Positions 17,027 through 40,756 of a DNA stretch of 64,000 bases are shown piece after piece (within the stretch, counting starts at the first letter, position 1; the number at the start of each line of letters is the position of its first letter). The notes under the pieces were generated by a model. The model saw only the letters and a program-made list of their open reading frames with translations. It was not told the origin of the DNA and made no database searches. The translations under genes were made by a program, and so were the position numbers. Origin of the DNA: Amoebidium appalachense. Taxonomy: Eukaryota; Ichthyosporea. Location of the stretch: positions 7,688,001-7,752,000 of the forward strand of contig CAVNZM010000011.1 of the NCBI GenBank assembly GCA_963693365.1, written 5' to 3'.

Positions 17027-17060
<34 letters not shown>

Positions 17061-17332
17061 CGTTCATGCTGAATATGCACACACGTGCGCGCGCACACAC
17101 GGACACACACAACACACACCACACATGCATGCATGCACGTGCACACACAACACACACCACACATGCATGCATGCACGTGCACACACACATACCAAACAGA
17201 CTCACTCGCACTTGCACATGTATGCGTGCACCTCTTGCATTGCTAGATTTAGATTGGTCAAGTGAAGGAAAGGGAAGGCATTTGTCCTGTATCTAAGTCC
17301 TATAGCTTTGATATTTTCGCCATACAACACAC

Positions 17333-17382
<50 letters not shown>

Positions 17383-17721
17383 AACACGGACATAGCTTTT
17401 ATTTTTCTCTTAGGAGCTGTTGCAACCTGTGGAATGCTCAATACTAACGAAGTCTTACTGACAGTATTTAATTAGCTGTTAGTATCGTGGGCTCTAAGAG
17501 GATCTCTGCATATAGCCAAGTTTAACCTTCTTATTGGTAAAGAAATTAGCCAGGAGATAGTACTATCAAGGACAAACGGACTCGGACACCGAGCACCAAA
17601 TGCACACAGACACGTGTGCATCACCCATACAACACTCAACTCTTACACATGGTTTCAATGCACACAGGCACATGCACGCAAGTACACATGCATGGAGCTC
17701 AGGTGTACACGTACACACACA

Positions 17722-17760
<39 letters not shown>

Positions 17761-17937
17761 CGCCTCATGCTCACAGACACACAGGTGGATGCACATGCAC
17801 ATACACACGTTCCAGTCAATACAGCTTATGCTCTTATCTTTGATCCCCTTTACCACAACACCCCTTGCTGCCTAAACTTACAACTGGGGGGGTGCAGATA
17901 CGACCAGGCTCAGAAGATCAAGGAAGCCGCTGCCTGA
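13944..17937 (+). CDS. MPC2: Mitochondrial pyruvate carrier subunit, MPC2-like
   Basis: One partner of the inner-membrane heterodimer that imports pyruvate into mitochondria. Exons: 13944-14067, 15148-15164 (17 nt), 15680-15692 (13 nt), 16056-16133, 16865-17000, 17898-17937 (TGA); 135 residues, close to the usual MPC2 size of about 127. All junctions are in phase with GT donors (GTGGGT, GTAAGT, GTAAGT, GTACGT, GTACGT) and AG acceptors. The joined product reads TITAPTMKWLLAIVPLTQ, then KLDIKQSA, then TGAVWAWYSLLIQPQN and VNVALFLSNGYNVWRKW. These follow the MPC pattern of an amphipathic N-terminus, 'P..KW', and a helix ending 'W.RYS..I.P.N'. If the last intron were retained, the protein would end at 17010 (125 residues). 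The two micro-exons are supported mainly by phase and motif continuity. Confidence 0.88.
16149..16541. repeat. (GT)n-rich interrupted microsatellite in MPC intron 4
   Basis: A succession of GT tracts starts 16 bases after the exon 4 donor. They are separated by a recurring spacer containing 'CAGTAGATTGGCATGT' near 16238 and 16308, so the tract has partly expanded as a 70-base unit. No coding meaning. Confidence 0.85.
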
Positions 17938-19204
17938 TTGGTTTCTTATCACACGCATAGCTGCATCATCAACGCACCAATAGGCAGTGCTCCAATCAAA
18001 TGTGCCTCGAGGGTTCCATGCAGACAAGGTGTTTGTAGCGATGAAAGCATCAGCCTTGTGGCATCCAGCAAATTTCCAGCCAGATCCCGGGAGTGAATGG
18101 CCTGAAATTTGACACCGGGGGGGGGGGGGGTCTTTTAAAATGTCGGTGGGCAGCTGGCTGTCGCCGAAACTCTAGCAAATTGGGGGTTTGTGGCTCGCCG
18201 CTGGTATGGACCGAAATTATAAGCATACAATAAACAGGCATCAGCCTGGGCTCCTCTTTCATTTCCCAGCCCTTTTTCCTCCTTAATTCCCGGAGCCACG
18301 CGCAAGAGGCTAAAGAGTTGAAACCCATGCTTTTGTGGAGGCATAGCAACCCCCCTGATGATGAGCCCTGTTCTGCCTGCAAGCTTAAATTGTTTGGTTT
18401 TGGGTTTCCCACTTTTGTGACGTTTTGTTGTTGCTCTTTGTTGTCTCCTCCACATTTCCAACCCTCTAACGCATACATCCCCCCCCCCCCCCCTCCCCCC
18501 TTTGGCAATGCGCCTCCCCCCCGCGGCCACCCCCCTCAATGTAGCCTTGAAAAAGGCATTTGAGGCTTGCTCCCTTTGGAATCCTCACTTATATCCCCCC
18601 CATCCCCTTCCAACACACATGTATACGCACAAGTCACGCACAATTACACGTCCCCTCAGGCTGTTCGAAGTTTGAAGCTTCCCCGGTTGGCACCCACCCA
18701 CCCACCCACGGCCTACCCCCCACTTACTGAGCACCTAAAGCTGCAGCACTGAAGTCCCCACGCGGCACGTGCACGTAGAGATATACCTGTCTAGATTCAT
18801 TTCCCACTCAGTCTGCCCGTCCGGACCAATTCTCAATTTAACTTCCCCATCCCCCCCCCCCCCCCCCCCCCCCCTTTTTTTTTTCCCTTGAATGCACCTT
18901 ATATCCCTTACTCCCCCTTCCCCCCCCCCCCCCCCCCCCCCTCCCCCCCCCTCTCGCGTGATCACAATGAAACTTCATTGAATTATAATTAGATATCTGC
19001 TTGAAAATTTGACAGGCCCGGGACTGCTCCACGTGCAGCCCACACGCCCCCCCCCCCCCCCCCCCTCCTCCTCCTCCTCTTGGCCAACGTAGCCGAAAAA
19101 TGCCTCCTTCTTGCTCCTTTTTCGAAATTCCCCACCCGCCCCACATGTACATGGCTGGCATGCATGCAGTGCCATATCATAACTTGAATAGCTGCTGTTC
19201 CTGT

Positions 19205-19335
19205 ACTCAGTTCCTAATTAACATGTGGTTGTGTTAGTAGACTCTATTTCAATATAACTTACTCAGTTCCTAACGAACATGTGGTTGTGTTAGTCTATTT
19301 CAATATAACTTGAATCTAGACTCAGTTCTTGACCT
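19205..19335. repeat. 56-bp tandem repeat, two copies plus a partial third
   Basis: The unit begins ACTCAGTTCCTAA and contains CATGTGGTTGTGTTAG. Copies start at 19205 and 19261, and a truncated one near 19320. The second copy has a short internal deletion. Confidence 0.85.
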
Positions 19336-20047
19336 TCATATATATATATATGTCTCTATTTCAATATTTGGTTTTGTCCCACTGTGCTTATCACCAAACA
19401 CGGGCGGTCTTCCTCATATCTGCACAGCCTAAGCGCACAGGAGTGTGTGGCCTGCCCACTGGTTTTTGCTGCACAACTAACCCTATACTATTAGGCGTGC
19501 AACCGTTATGATGGCATGCCGGATTGTGCAAATACTATAAGTGCTTTTCACTGTGTGTCTGTGTAATATTAATCAATACTGTGTGTGTGTGACTATGTCA
19601 TCATGCTTGTGTGTGTATGCATTTGCTCCAACGGTTCATGTATATGTGGTTAGCGCTGTGTTAGAGCAACATGTGTGTGTTTATGTATAAACTTGTGCAG
19701 GCGTGTGACACTGTCGGCTGGCTGCCAATTCATTTGTGTGCAAAGTGCCTCTGCGCAGAGGAATGGGCGCCACAAAAGCAATAGGAATCCACAACAGAAG
19801 TGTACAACAGAAGTGTGGAATGTGGCTTTTCCGGCATGGGTGTACGTGAGGTACCCCCCCCCCCCCCCCCACACACACACACAAACACACACAACAAACA
19901 ACAACAACATTGAACAACCACCCAAAAAAACAAAAAAACCACCACCACCACCCCGGGGAAAATGACACCGACCCCTGGTCACCTTGGTTTCAGCGGCGAC
20001 AGGCAACCCGTTTTCTCCCCCTTGGTGATGGTGGTGGTTGTGGTGAT

Positions 20048-20203
<156 letters not shown>

Positions 20204-20672
20204 ACCATCGTGGGGCCTTGAAATCAAGATCATCTGCTCTTTCATGAGAATTGCCTCAGATACGACCGTTCGGTCAAGTAAAATGCAATCTTTAATGCAT
20301 TTTGGTGACCTGCAGTATATTCTCAAACATGTACACACGTACATCGTGTATGTGGTTTCCTTTGCCACAAAACAATAAAACATCCTACGTGCCCAAACAG
20401 TTCACAAACAAAAACCAAACTAGTCCGAAAAAGCAAAAATGGCCCCCTCATGTATCAAACAACCGCGTGCACATAAGGCATACATGTGTATATTAAACCC
20501 ATATAACGATATCCCACACACAGGTACATATGCACCCCTACACACGGACATGCATAATAAGTGGTTACAACAAAACCAAAAAGAAAAAATAAAAAAATAA
20601 ATAAACAAACATAAACCTATATACCTGCTACGTAGGCCTGGCACGTATATACGGGGGTAGCTATTCACAAAA

Positions 20673-25636
<4,964 letters not shown>

Positions 25637-26820
25637 GATGGCGTTTTAGGCCAAGCTGCCAAAAAAAAAAAAAAAGATGTAGTGCAAAACACTGCCTTTG
25701 GAGGTAAAAATAAAAACGCCGTGTGCTGTGTCAAAGGAAGTTGGCTCTGTCTACGCGTTAGGCAGAGACTGGATGAAGAGCGTCTATGGCAACGGCTAAA
25801 GGCAATCAGCTATGTCACATTCTAATTGGTTTACAAACAGTTTACAAATTTTAATGAAAAATTGTATAGAAACTATAAAAATATAGTACTGCATTGATCA
25901 CGGTTAAATTTAGGCCATCTAGTTCTCAGGTATTTCATGTTTTACCACCTGCCTTTGCCCGACGGCGACAGTCCGACAGGGGCCGAAGCCTTTGGTCTTT
26001 GACTACCTGATCATGCTGTTTGCTTGAACTTTGCTGATTTTCCATAGGTCCTCTGCTCGATTGTGTACTTGCCGAGTTTATTGTAGCTTACTTAGGTGCC
26101 TGTATATGGCCTTATATTCATCAGCTGCAGATCTAACCTATAGTTTCGTCAAAAATACACGGAGAGTGCTACATGTAGAACTGGATGTAGAAGCAAATAC
26201 GAGACGTGCTGCATGTTATGGTGAGACATGCCACAGTGAAAGAGGGATATAGGTGTGCTTTTAGTTACAAGGTTCAATTTTTATATGCACCCCTGTCCTG
26301 CACAGCAGGCAGCATTGTTCAGGATCTTTAATCAGTTGACTGAATATGCGTAATTTACTTCGTCTGAGATTCTGGTGGCAATTGCCGATGTGTCCTTCGC
26401 AGCCTTCAAATTATCATCTATTATATATAATCCGGCCCCCCGCGTGGATAATTGTTTGCCCTTTAAGTAAACTGCCAAAGATTACTTCCTTGCCAAGGGT
26501 TATCCAGCTCACAAGCGTACGACTAACCTTGTCCATCCGTGTGCGGGCCCATAAAAGGTCAATCTCCATGCACATGCTGTTGACAAAGTACATTAAGTGG
26601 TAGACAGAAATAAAGTGCATTTCGTGTGTTTGGTCTTTCGCTATAAAAAAAATCTCACAAATGCCTAGTCATACATGCGGAAAAAGGCGATTCTGCCATT
26701 CACCTTCCATATTATGGCACTTTCACCGTGGTTGGTTTCTGAAGCGACAGTCGATTATGGTAGATGTGGACGTGTGTTTACTCTTCGTCAACCGGGGCAC
26801 CCGCAAAGTGAAGGAACACC

Positions 26821-26851
<31 letters not shown>

Positions 26852-26914
26852 GTGTGTATGTGGGGGGGGGGGGGGGGGGGGGGGAGGGGAAGGGGGGGGG
26901 GGGGGAGGGGAGAA

Positions 26915-26951
<37 letters not shown>

Positions 26952-27132
26952 GTGTGTGTATGTGTATACTTGTACAAACGTTTTTTTTTTTTTTTTTGTC
27001 CGGGGGGGGGGGGGGGGGGGGGGGGGGAGGGGGGTTAGAATGCCTTGCAGAGTGCAAAGTGCATATGGGTGGCAGGCAGCAATCATGTATTGGGTTGGAG
27101 GTGAGTTTGTGTACATGTGTGCGGTCTGTGTG

Positions 27133-27176
<44 letters not shown>

Positions 27177-27415
27177 TTTTTTTTTGGGTGGGTGGGTGGC
27201 GTGCGCGCGTGTTTTTGTTTGTTGTTGTTGGGGGGGGGGGGGGGGGGGGGGGAGGGGGGGGGGGGGGGGAGGATGGCTGGGGGAAGGGGGTGAGGGGCAT
27301 TGATCAAAATATCAATGATGTGCCTAAATATAAAATGAACAAAAGCATGGGGGGGTTTTCTGGAACACAAATGGGGGACTGTAACTACACCCTGTTCATC
27401 TTTGATTTTTTCCAG

Positions 27416-27517
27416 GCCAACGCCGTGATTGTACCCAAGAATTTGCGTGGTTTGTGCCATCTTCTACTTCCCGTGCCTATGTTGTGCGTTCAGACGCTTG
27501 GGCTAGTTATAAGATAA
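27416..27517 (+). CDS. Possible orphan terminal exon, function unknown
   Basis: A 33-codon frame begins right after a textbook acceptor (pyrimidine-rich TTTGATTTTTTCCAG) and ends in TAA. It starts ANAVIVPKNLRG and becomes hydrophobic. I do not recognise the protein and found no upstream exon to join it to. It could be a chance match to splice consensus. Confidence 0.2.
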   Translation, partial: ANAVIVPKNLRGLCHLLLPVPMLCVQTLGLVIR

Positions 27518-28882
27518 GCGCTACACCGTACGTACAGGTATGCACATGCACGCGAACAAGGACAATGTCGCCGCAAGTGTGAGCCTAGGTCCTTGCTTTA
27601 TCGGTTATATAGAAAGCATGCCGACCAAGGTGGTGTATTTTGTAGTGTATCCACTGTATTTTCGTATACTTATGTTGTGTGTCGGTGTGTGTAACAAGAG
27701 CAGACCGTGTAAAACCAGCTATGCGATAAGGTGCCAAGCCAACAGTAGTTACACCAAAGAGGGGTGAGGCCTGGGGAGGCCGTCACCACACCCCCCTATC
27801 TACTGTGTGGTCTAGAATGGATCTAGTGGGCTAGCGCTAAAGTCCCTGCCCCAGGCGTCCTTATAGCTAAGCGTGCTGGTGTTGCCGGTGTATGGCGTGT
27901 GTGCTAACCCCCTAAGCACAGACGAGAAACTTTACGGGAACTGCTGTACACTGCAAAGAGGTTTTGTGTGTGTGGTGTGGTGAGTTCGGGCTACAGTTTT
28001 TTTCAATAGCTTGCTATCAGGACAAGATCTATTCCTATTGGTCGAAAGTTAAATGTGGATATATGGGTGTATTTCTGATATCTCATTGGTGACTCTATGC
28101 ATTTATCCAATCCGATAATAGCAATTGTTCAACCGTGTTCATCTATGGTACGTGGGTTCATTTTACATTAGGAGCTATCTAATAACGTAAACATAAACAA
28201 ATAATAAATTATAAAAATACTTTTGAACCAGAAAACGAACTAGTTTAGAGATGAATCAACATTTTACATGCAACCAAAATTCAAAATATATCTACCAGTC
28301 AGAATTTTGAGATACGTACATGAGTCTCATGAGTCTCTAGATATCGATGGCCGTGGTACATATCCTTTCCCACAGATCTATGGTCTAGAGATTGATCTAT
28401 TTCCGATATACGGGTGTCTGCGTGTATACGTGTGTGCAGGTGTTTGTGTGCATGGTGTGTGTATGTTGTATGTGATTGTGGGTGTGTTTGTATACGTGTT
28501 TGTGTGTGTGTGTGTTATGCAGATGTGGTCACCCCGGGTTGTTGGGTTTAGTTGGGTTGGGGGGGGGGGGGGGGGGGGGGGGGGAGAGGGCCGGGGGAAG
28601 GGAAGAAGGGGAGAGAAGAGGAGAGAAAGAGGGATGGGGGATGAGAGGGGGGGGGGGAAGGACGGGGAATGGAGGGGAAGGGGGTTGTTTATATCTTAGC
28701 TATCACTAACCATATCGAGGTCCTAAGGGGGGGGGGGGGGGGAAGGGGGAGGGGGAGGGGGCGGTTAGTATAAGTTAAGTTTTAGTGTGGTGTTAGTGGG
28801 GGTGGGTGAGTGGGGTTCCGAAGGGATCTGTGAGTCGGTGTGTGCTTGTGTACGTGTGTGCGCGTGTTGGTGTGCGCGTGTG

Positions 28883-28888
<6 letters not shown>

Positions 28889-28970
<82 letters not shown>
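28889..28970. repeat. (GT)n microsatellite
   Basis: About 82 bases of uninterrupted GT repeats in intergenic DNA just downstream of the Penelope-like reverse-transcriptase remnant. Confidence 0.95.
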
Positions 28971-28973
<3 letters not shown>

Positions 28974-29098
28974 GTGGATGTGCGTGTATGTGTGTATGTA
29001 TGTATGTGTGTGTGTGGATGTGTACGTGTGTTGGAGGGGAACTCTGTGGGGCACCCGGTCAGTTGTGTTAGTGGTTAGTGGTTAGTAAGGGGGTGTTA

Positions 29099-30146
29099 CT
29101 AATAGGTTGAGCAGGGTTGAATCTCAGAGAGTGCATTTAGGCAGCAGTTGAAGAGGTCTTGTGGGAGTCGGTGTTGGAGAGGTAGGAATGCGGATGTGAT
29201 AGTGTGCCATGGGTATTTTAGGGATTGGAATTCGAGAACCTGGATCAGGAGTTGGGGAAGGAAGAGGAAAGGGATGGAGGTGTTTGCCCATGCTCGAATG
29301 TATGCTCCCGTGACTGTCGCTTTTTTCGCTTGTTTTGATTGGTACGAGTGCCAGTGTTTAAAACGTATGATCTTCTGTGGTTCCCCAGCTAGGATTTGAT
29401 CTACGTTTTTGTTGTGGTAGGTGCAAATGAGTCCGTACGGTGTGCATTCCAAGTCCACTTCGAGCATCTTGTATGAATTCGCTTCGGGTTCGCTCTCAAG
29501 TGTGAGGTCAGGGGGGTAGCACTCATTATAGAACATACGTTTCAGGGGGCGTACCAAATCCGCGTGGTCGGTGATGGTGTCGGGAGTGAAGAACGCAATG
29601 TATGCATCATCCATGTATCGTGCCCCTACCGCTACTATCCTGAGGAAAGTGATGTGGGTGCGTAGGCTTTTTATCAATGCATTTTCCCCGTGCGAGCATA
29701 CTATGATAGCATTGGGTGCACTGGTGGGGGAACCCATAGGGATGCCGACAAACTGCTTTACGCGGATCTGTGCTACACCTACCAGGAAGTAGGCATTTTC
29801 TAAGTCGAAGCGCACAATATCCCGGATCTGCACTAGGCTTAAGCGAATGTACTGCTTGTTTGGGTGGGGGCCTACCTTGCCGTCAGCTTTTCTACCGATT
29901 GATACCGACACATGCGTTATGAGAGAACTTTTGTGCTGCTATGTCTAGTAACCACTCGATTGCAGCTAGGATGTCGCTGTGTTTTAAGTTGGTGAACATA
30001 TTTTTCACGTCGACTGCTACTTGTGTGCATTTGACGGTTTCACCCGGGAACTGTTTGGAGAGGAGGTTGTTCGTCATGTGCACGAAGTCCCTAATATCAT
30101 GCGTGCGGTTAATGGTGAAGGATTCGAGGGAGCGTGAGCGCCGCAA
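29099..30146 (-). pseudogene. Penelope-like reverse transcriptase, frameshifted
   Basis: Two overlapping minus-strand frames (30146-29892 and about 29911-29099) together encode a reverse-transcriptase core. The first frame holds VDVKNMFTNLKHSDI, matching the 'D.....T.l' block. The second holds FVGIPMGSPTSAPNAI and ARYMDDAYIAFF, the palm-domain motif with the catalytic YMDD. The segment order and the GxPMGSP box resemble Penelope-like elements and related protist reverse transcriptases more than LINE or LTR types. A one-base frameshift near 29895-29915 separates the two frames. I saw no GIY-YIG endonuclease after the RT and no obvious terminal repeats, so the copy looks dead and 3'-incomplete. 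The element class is an inference. Confidence 0.65.
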
Positions 30147-30383
30147 AATTCCTTTTTCATGATCGCGGTGCCACTCCTACCTGCCCATTCCTATTCAGTA
30201 TTCGCGCCCCATCACTGTAACCGTTCACGTGTTCGACCTCCGGTCATGATCATGTTATCAACACTGAACCGTGCCGGGGCAACTCCTTCCTACCCCCCCC
30301 CCCCCCCCCCCCTCCCTTTCTCAGGGCCCCGTCCGCCGTACTACATGTCTATGTCTGTGTGCATGCACGTGTACAATGTGTAT

Positions 30384-30416
<33 letters not shown>

Positions 30417-30452
30417 TTTTTTTTTTTTTTTTTTTTTGACAAAGCCTGACGA

Positions 30453-30488
<36 letters not shown>

Positions 30489-30887
30489 AGGGGGGGGGGG
30501 GGGGGGGGACTCGGGGGGTATCATAGCCACGAATGCTTGTGTACGGTGCACGTGAACATGTACATATTGACATTGTGCGCTGTGACCTTGGCGTGTGTCC
30601 TCTGACAACCCTATGACGTGGTGCGTATAAGTGTGTGCCTGTGCCGCGAGGCGCTCTGTGCGGTCATACTGTGCGCGCACCACCGTGAGATCCAATGTCA
30701 AGAGCCAGGGGGAAATTTTGGCGCCAAAATTTTTATCATATTACATTCCTCAGTAATAAGAAAATTTTAAGTTTTCAGCATCCGTGATCGACTGACTGGC
30801 TGTCACCCCCAAGTTGTTCATGATCGCTTTCACCCTTCCTGCACCTATAGCTGTCACGTATATACACACAAAGAAGATAGAGTCAAA
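30147..30887. other. Intergenic segment upstream of the GT31 gene
   Basis: Contains poly-C followed by poly-T (30385-30437) and a long broken poly-G (30455-30508). The last 150 bases before 30888 should contain the GT31 promoter and 5' UTR. No gene was seen. Confidence 0.5.
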
Positions 30888-36675
<5,788 letters not shown>

Positions 36676-37198
36676 ACACCTTTTAAATTAAAAAAATTAA
36701 GTTATAGTAGGCGTACAATTTCATGTTAAATATCACATGATGGTGAATAAGATTATACCTGTTAAGGTTTGTGTTTTCTTTTAATCGCAGAGCTCTGCAA
36801 ATCTTGCAGACCTGTGTTTGCTTGTGATGTCTGTAGGTTTCTAATCATGATGACGGTAGACCCCTTCATGATCTCTCTCTCAGACTCATGCAACTATTAT
36901 TATTGTTCAGTGATTACTATAAAGATAATCCTTAATGTTGCTTTTGTTGATGTTTGTCATCAAAGAAAATGTTGTTGGAGGCATTTCTTGTGTAATGTAC
37001 ACACGAAGCATATATGCAGAGGGCTTATAATTTGTAGTTTGGTGAGTGAGTAGTGATTGTGTTTCCTGCCTTGTATCCTCCCCTCCTTCTGTTTTGATTT
37101 TTCTTCTTTCTTCTTTCTTGTTTTTTCTTTTTCATTTTTCATTTTTTCCCTTTTCTTTTATTTTCTTTTCTTTTTTTCCTTTTTTTTTGGGAGGGGAG

Positions 37199-37242
<44 letters not shown>

Positions 37243-37548
37243 AGGCGATGGTTCTAGGTTGATGTCAAAATTAATCCAGCAACTATATACAACCATTATC
37301 TCAATTATATGGGACTTAGGGACATTGACGGTGCCACAAAACACTGACCACCGAATCTATAAACGTTCGGGATTTAACATGGTTAGCTGTGCAGAGGCCG
37401 AAAGAACACCAAGATTGTGTATGTACTCGTAACGTCTGTGCTTGTACATATTATCAGTACGTAGGCCTCTTTATTTCTTCTAGAATGTATAAGCCGGTAA
37501 AGGTGTGCCTTGGCTAATAATGTAACATAGCCCCCTCCCCCCCCCCAA

Positions 37549-37595
<47 letters not shown>

Positions 37596-38026
37596 CGAGA
37601 GAGAGGGGGGGAGCAGGGAGGAAGGAGGGAGGGGAGAGAGAGAGAGAGAGAGAGAGGAGGAAGGAAGGAGTGTTATGTAAAGTGCTGTTTCTACTGCAGC
37701 CGAAATTTCTGGTTCATACATACTATAATGGTAGTGGCCACAGCACATACTCGTGACTCTAGACCCTCCCCCCCTTCCCCCCGCCCCCACCCCCCGCAAC
37801 CCATACCTCAAAATCCAAAACCCGAATATCCTCAACCGGTAACCTCACTGCCCCACCCAAATACGAAGCAGAAAGAAAGAAACGCACTGGCAACCGTGTG
37901 CATATGTAATAGGAATCATTACAATTATTTTTGTCATCTCTGCTCACTGTCCACTGGTACATCCCACGAGAAAAGAGAACAAGCTAGATAAAACCGAAAC
38001 AGATAGCTAGCTAGACTGTCACGTAC
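36676..38026. other. Non-coding stretch downstream of GT31
   Basis: Begins with AT-rich 3' flank. It contains a T-rich then poly-G block (37080-37241), an oriented (C)n(A)n(GA)n compound repeat at 37532-37660, and otherwise complex sequence with no recognised gene. Confidence 0.5.
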
Positions 38027-38089
38027 CTTTTGAAGCCACGGGACAAACTCATGTACTTGACGGGCAGCCGTGACGGTGGCCTCCAGGGC
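38027..38089 (-). CDS. Isolated 21-codon exon, protein unknown
   Basis: A minus-strand segment with canonical borders, CACACAG before it and GTACGT after it. It is exactly 63 nt and reads ALEATVTAARQVHEFVPWLQ then K without a stop. The acceptor is again the end of a CA-rich tract. Composition and splice sites look genuine, but I could not find partner exons, and 21 residues are too few to name a family. Confidence 0.4.
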
Positions 38090-38294
38090 CTGTGTGTGTA
38101 TGTGTGTGTGTGTGTGTTTGTTCATGAGTGTGTGTGTGTGTCTGTGCGTGTACGTGTGTGGGTGTGTGTGCGTGCATGTGTGTTGTGTGCGTGTGTGCGC
38201 GCGTGTGCGTGCGCGCGCGCGCGTGTGTGTGTGTGCACCTATGTGTGTTTATGTGTGTATTCGTGCATGCATGTGTGCGCGTGTGCATGCGTGC

Positions 38295-38326
<32 letters not shown>

Positions 38327-38402
38327 GTTTGCGTGCGCGCGTGCGTGCGCGCGCGTCGCGCGCGTGTGTGCGCGTGCGTGCGTGCGTGCGTGCGTGCGTG
38401 CA

Positions 38403-38443
<41 letters not shown>

Positions 38444-38510
38444 GTTTGTGCTTGTGTGCGTGCGTGTGCGCCGAGCGGTGTGTGTATGCGTGTGTGCTTG
38501 TGCAACCATC
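38090..38510. repeat. Alternating purine-pyrimidine tract (GT/GC)n
   Basis: About 420 bases of nearly perfect alternation built from GTGC and GCGC units (densest at 38290-38450) and ending in GTGT. This is the strongest Z-DNA candidate of the window. It lies directly upstream of the orphan exon's acceptor and beside a roughly 57-base poly-G run at 38541-38597. Confidence 0.95.
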
Positions 38511-38538
38511 GAGCATGCGACCAACTGTCGAGAAGGGG

Positions 38539-38598
<60 letters not shown>

Positions 38599-39034
38599 TT
38601 TGTCAGCACCGTGGCATAGTGGGTGCCGCTAGCTGAGAAAGTGTTTTTTTTTTTTTTTTGTGTTTTTTTGTTTTTTTTTTTTTTTTTTTTTTTTTGGAGA
38701 GTTCCGGAAGTGAGGGGCATGGCTGGGCTCCTGCTGGGTTGAATCTTCCCACGGCCGCCAAAACAAGAAAGCAATGTCTCAGATCAATGAATGGGCCATT
38801 CGCTAATGGCAGCTCATTAAAACCATATATGGTTTTCTTTTATCAGATAAGCTTTAAACGTAGCTTGATTCGAGAAATGTCATTACCCTATTTCTCTTAT
38901 CTTCTATTTTGCACCACAACATATCTAAATCGTTATCCAACAATTATTTTCGCCTTTCCGTTGAACAGTTCCTCATTAACCCGCCGCTTCTTTTTAGAAA
39001 AGGGCCCGTACAACTGCAGCAATTTTTTTTCGCC

Positions 39035-39364
39035 ATGGCTGAGCTCAATGCATGCGAGCACATGGCTGTGTGCCCGGTGCACCTGAGGCACCTCCTTCTT
39101 TCACATACACTATCACTGTTCCAGCGCAAACTAGGAGCCATAGACTGTGTGCTGGCCATGAACTTTTTGATCTCCTGTCTGTTTATGGGCTTTTGCAGCT
39201 GCTGCCACGTTGGCGTTCGACCTCAAGAGCACAAATCAGAAAATTTGAGGATGGAATGTACCACCCACCGTGTGGCACAAATGTACGGAACGAAACGTTC
39301 GGTGTTTACATTTCCGGCCGCGGTCAGGCGCGGCCAGCACCGACCTCCCGGGACCCCGTGCTGA
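39035..39364 (+). CDS. Hypothetical open frame with strong start context
   Basis: A 109-codon frame starts at an ATG in a GCCATGG context and reads MAELNACEHMAVC, then a hydrophobic stretch near VLAMNFLISCLFMGF. A second frame overlaps it through 39519. No family is recognised and the C-terminal half looks non-coding, so at most the first part may be a real exon. Confidence 0.2.
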   Translation: MAELNACEHMAVCPVHLRHLLLSHTLSLFQRKLGAIDCVLAMNFLISCLFMGFCSCCHVGVRPQEHKSENLRMECTTHRVAQMYGTKRSVFTFPAAVRRGQHRPPGTPC

Positions 39365-39894
39365 GGCTGCGGGGACAGGTGTGCACTCATCATCACTGCT
39401 CTGGTGGTGCAGTAGTGTGTTTGGGCACTTGCAGGCATGGGGCTTACATCATGAGCTTGGATGTGTGGAGCTCCAGAGTAAACGCGCCGATGGGCATAAG
39501 ACATCATGATATTGCATGAATATACTCGTGCACGGTTTAAACCTCTAGAGCTACAATAGAAATGTGGCAAATTCATGATGGGCACATACTGCATGCAAAG
39601 CGTGCCCCGCAAACTTTATACGGGCACACACACACACACACACAAACACCGTAACGCACGCGCGCGCGCACACACACACACACACACATAAACATGCACA
39701 CACACATGTACACGCACACACAAATACACAAACACACACACACACACAAGCATGCACACAAGCACGCACACAAGAGCTAGCCTAGTGACACGGGCACACA
39801 CGCGCGCGCACACACACATGCCGCACACACACACACACGCGCGCGCACATACACACAGTGCACTGGCACACACGCGCACGCACACACATGCATG

Positions 39895-40007
<113 letters not shown>

Positions 40008-40133
40008 GCACTCACCGTGACTGTGAATACACCAACACACACCGTGGCCGTGTGACATACACACGCACTGGCACACACGCACTCACATACATACACACAC
40101 AGGAGAGACCCCCGGGCCCGTGTCTCATGCCCC

Positions 40134-40180
<47 letters not shown>

Positions 40181-40196
40181 ACAACACAACACACAC

Positions 40197-40292
40197 GAGA
40201 AGGCCCAAGCAGAGGAGGCCACCAAGGAGGAAAAGCCCCGGGCAGAGCGAGAGGCCACACGGCTGTAGCAGCAGCTCGAGCAAGCGCAGCGG
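40197..40292 (+). pseudogene. Coiled-coil exon-like segment with internal TAG
   Basis: After a CA-rich tract the plus strand reads EKAQAEEATKEEK, then RAEREATRL, then TAG, then QQLEQAQR. It ends before GTGCAG, a possible donor. The heptad-like, Glu/Lys/Gln-rich composition looks like a real coiled coil, with TAG standing where CAG (Gln) would fit. The upstream boundary is GAG, not CAG. It may be a broken exon of an unknown gene. Confidence 0.35.
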
Positions 40293-40756
40293 GTGCAGTC
40301 CCCCCCCCCCCCCCCCCTCCCCCCCTCCCCCGCCCCTTCCCTCTATTTTGTCAATTTTTCCTTCAAACGTAGATTTTCGATTAATATTAATGTTGGGTTG
40401 TTATTTGTATCCATTGTCAAATAAGCACGCTGACATGCCATGAGGCTCTTGATTCTTGACAGGCTCTCACATGACCACCAGTGCCCCAAAAGTTTTTGCT
40501 TTCTCCAACCAATCCAAGGGCATGCGCTTCTAGAAATTAAACGCATGCTGAGCTACCCAAAACAAGATGCAGTTGTACCTCTTCGTGCTGTTCCCTATGA
40601 ATTTACTTTCAATGTTGAGCGAAAAACATTACAAGTAAAAAACGTATAAAAAAATGCAGTCAAGCCAATTCACGTACTCATAATTTGGGCAATCGTGAAT
40701 CACCCGAATCGACCCCCATTTCGATCCGTGAGTAAGATGTCTGTTGGAGCTTGGGC

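Larger units (their letters stand above)
25637..29098. other. Intergenic region upstream of the KDEL receptor
   Basis: Should contain the KDEL-receptor promoter next to 25637. It is AT-richer and relatively complex at 25640-26800 and 27500-28500. Poly-G/poly-T clusters lie at 26862-27020 and 27135-27270, and a (GT)n tract at 28889-28970. Apart from a doubtful exon at 27416, no gene was recognised. Confidence 0.5.

Noticed and set aside
38130-38520. Repeat-like GTGC array considered as CRISPR or a coding Cys-rich protein
   Set aside because: No spacer-repeat structure, and frames are open only because the tract lacks stops.
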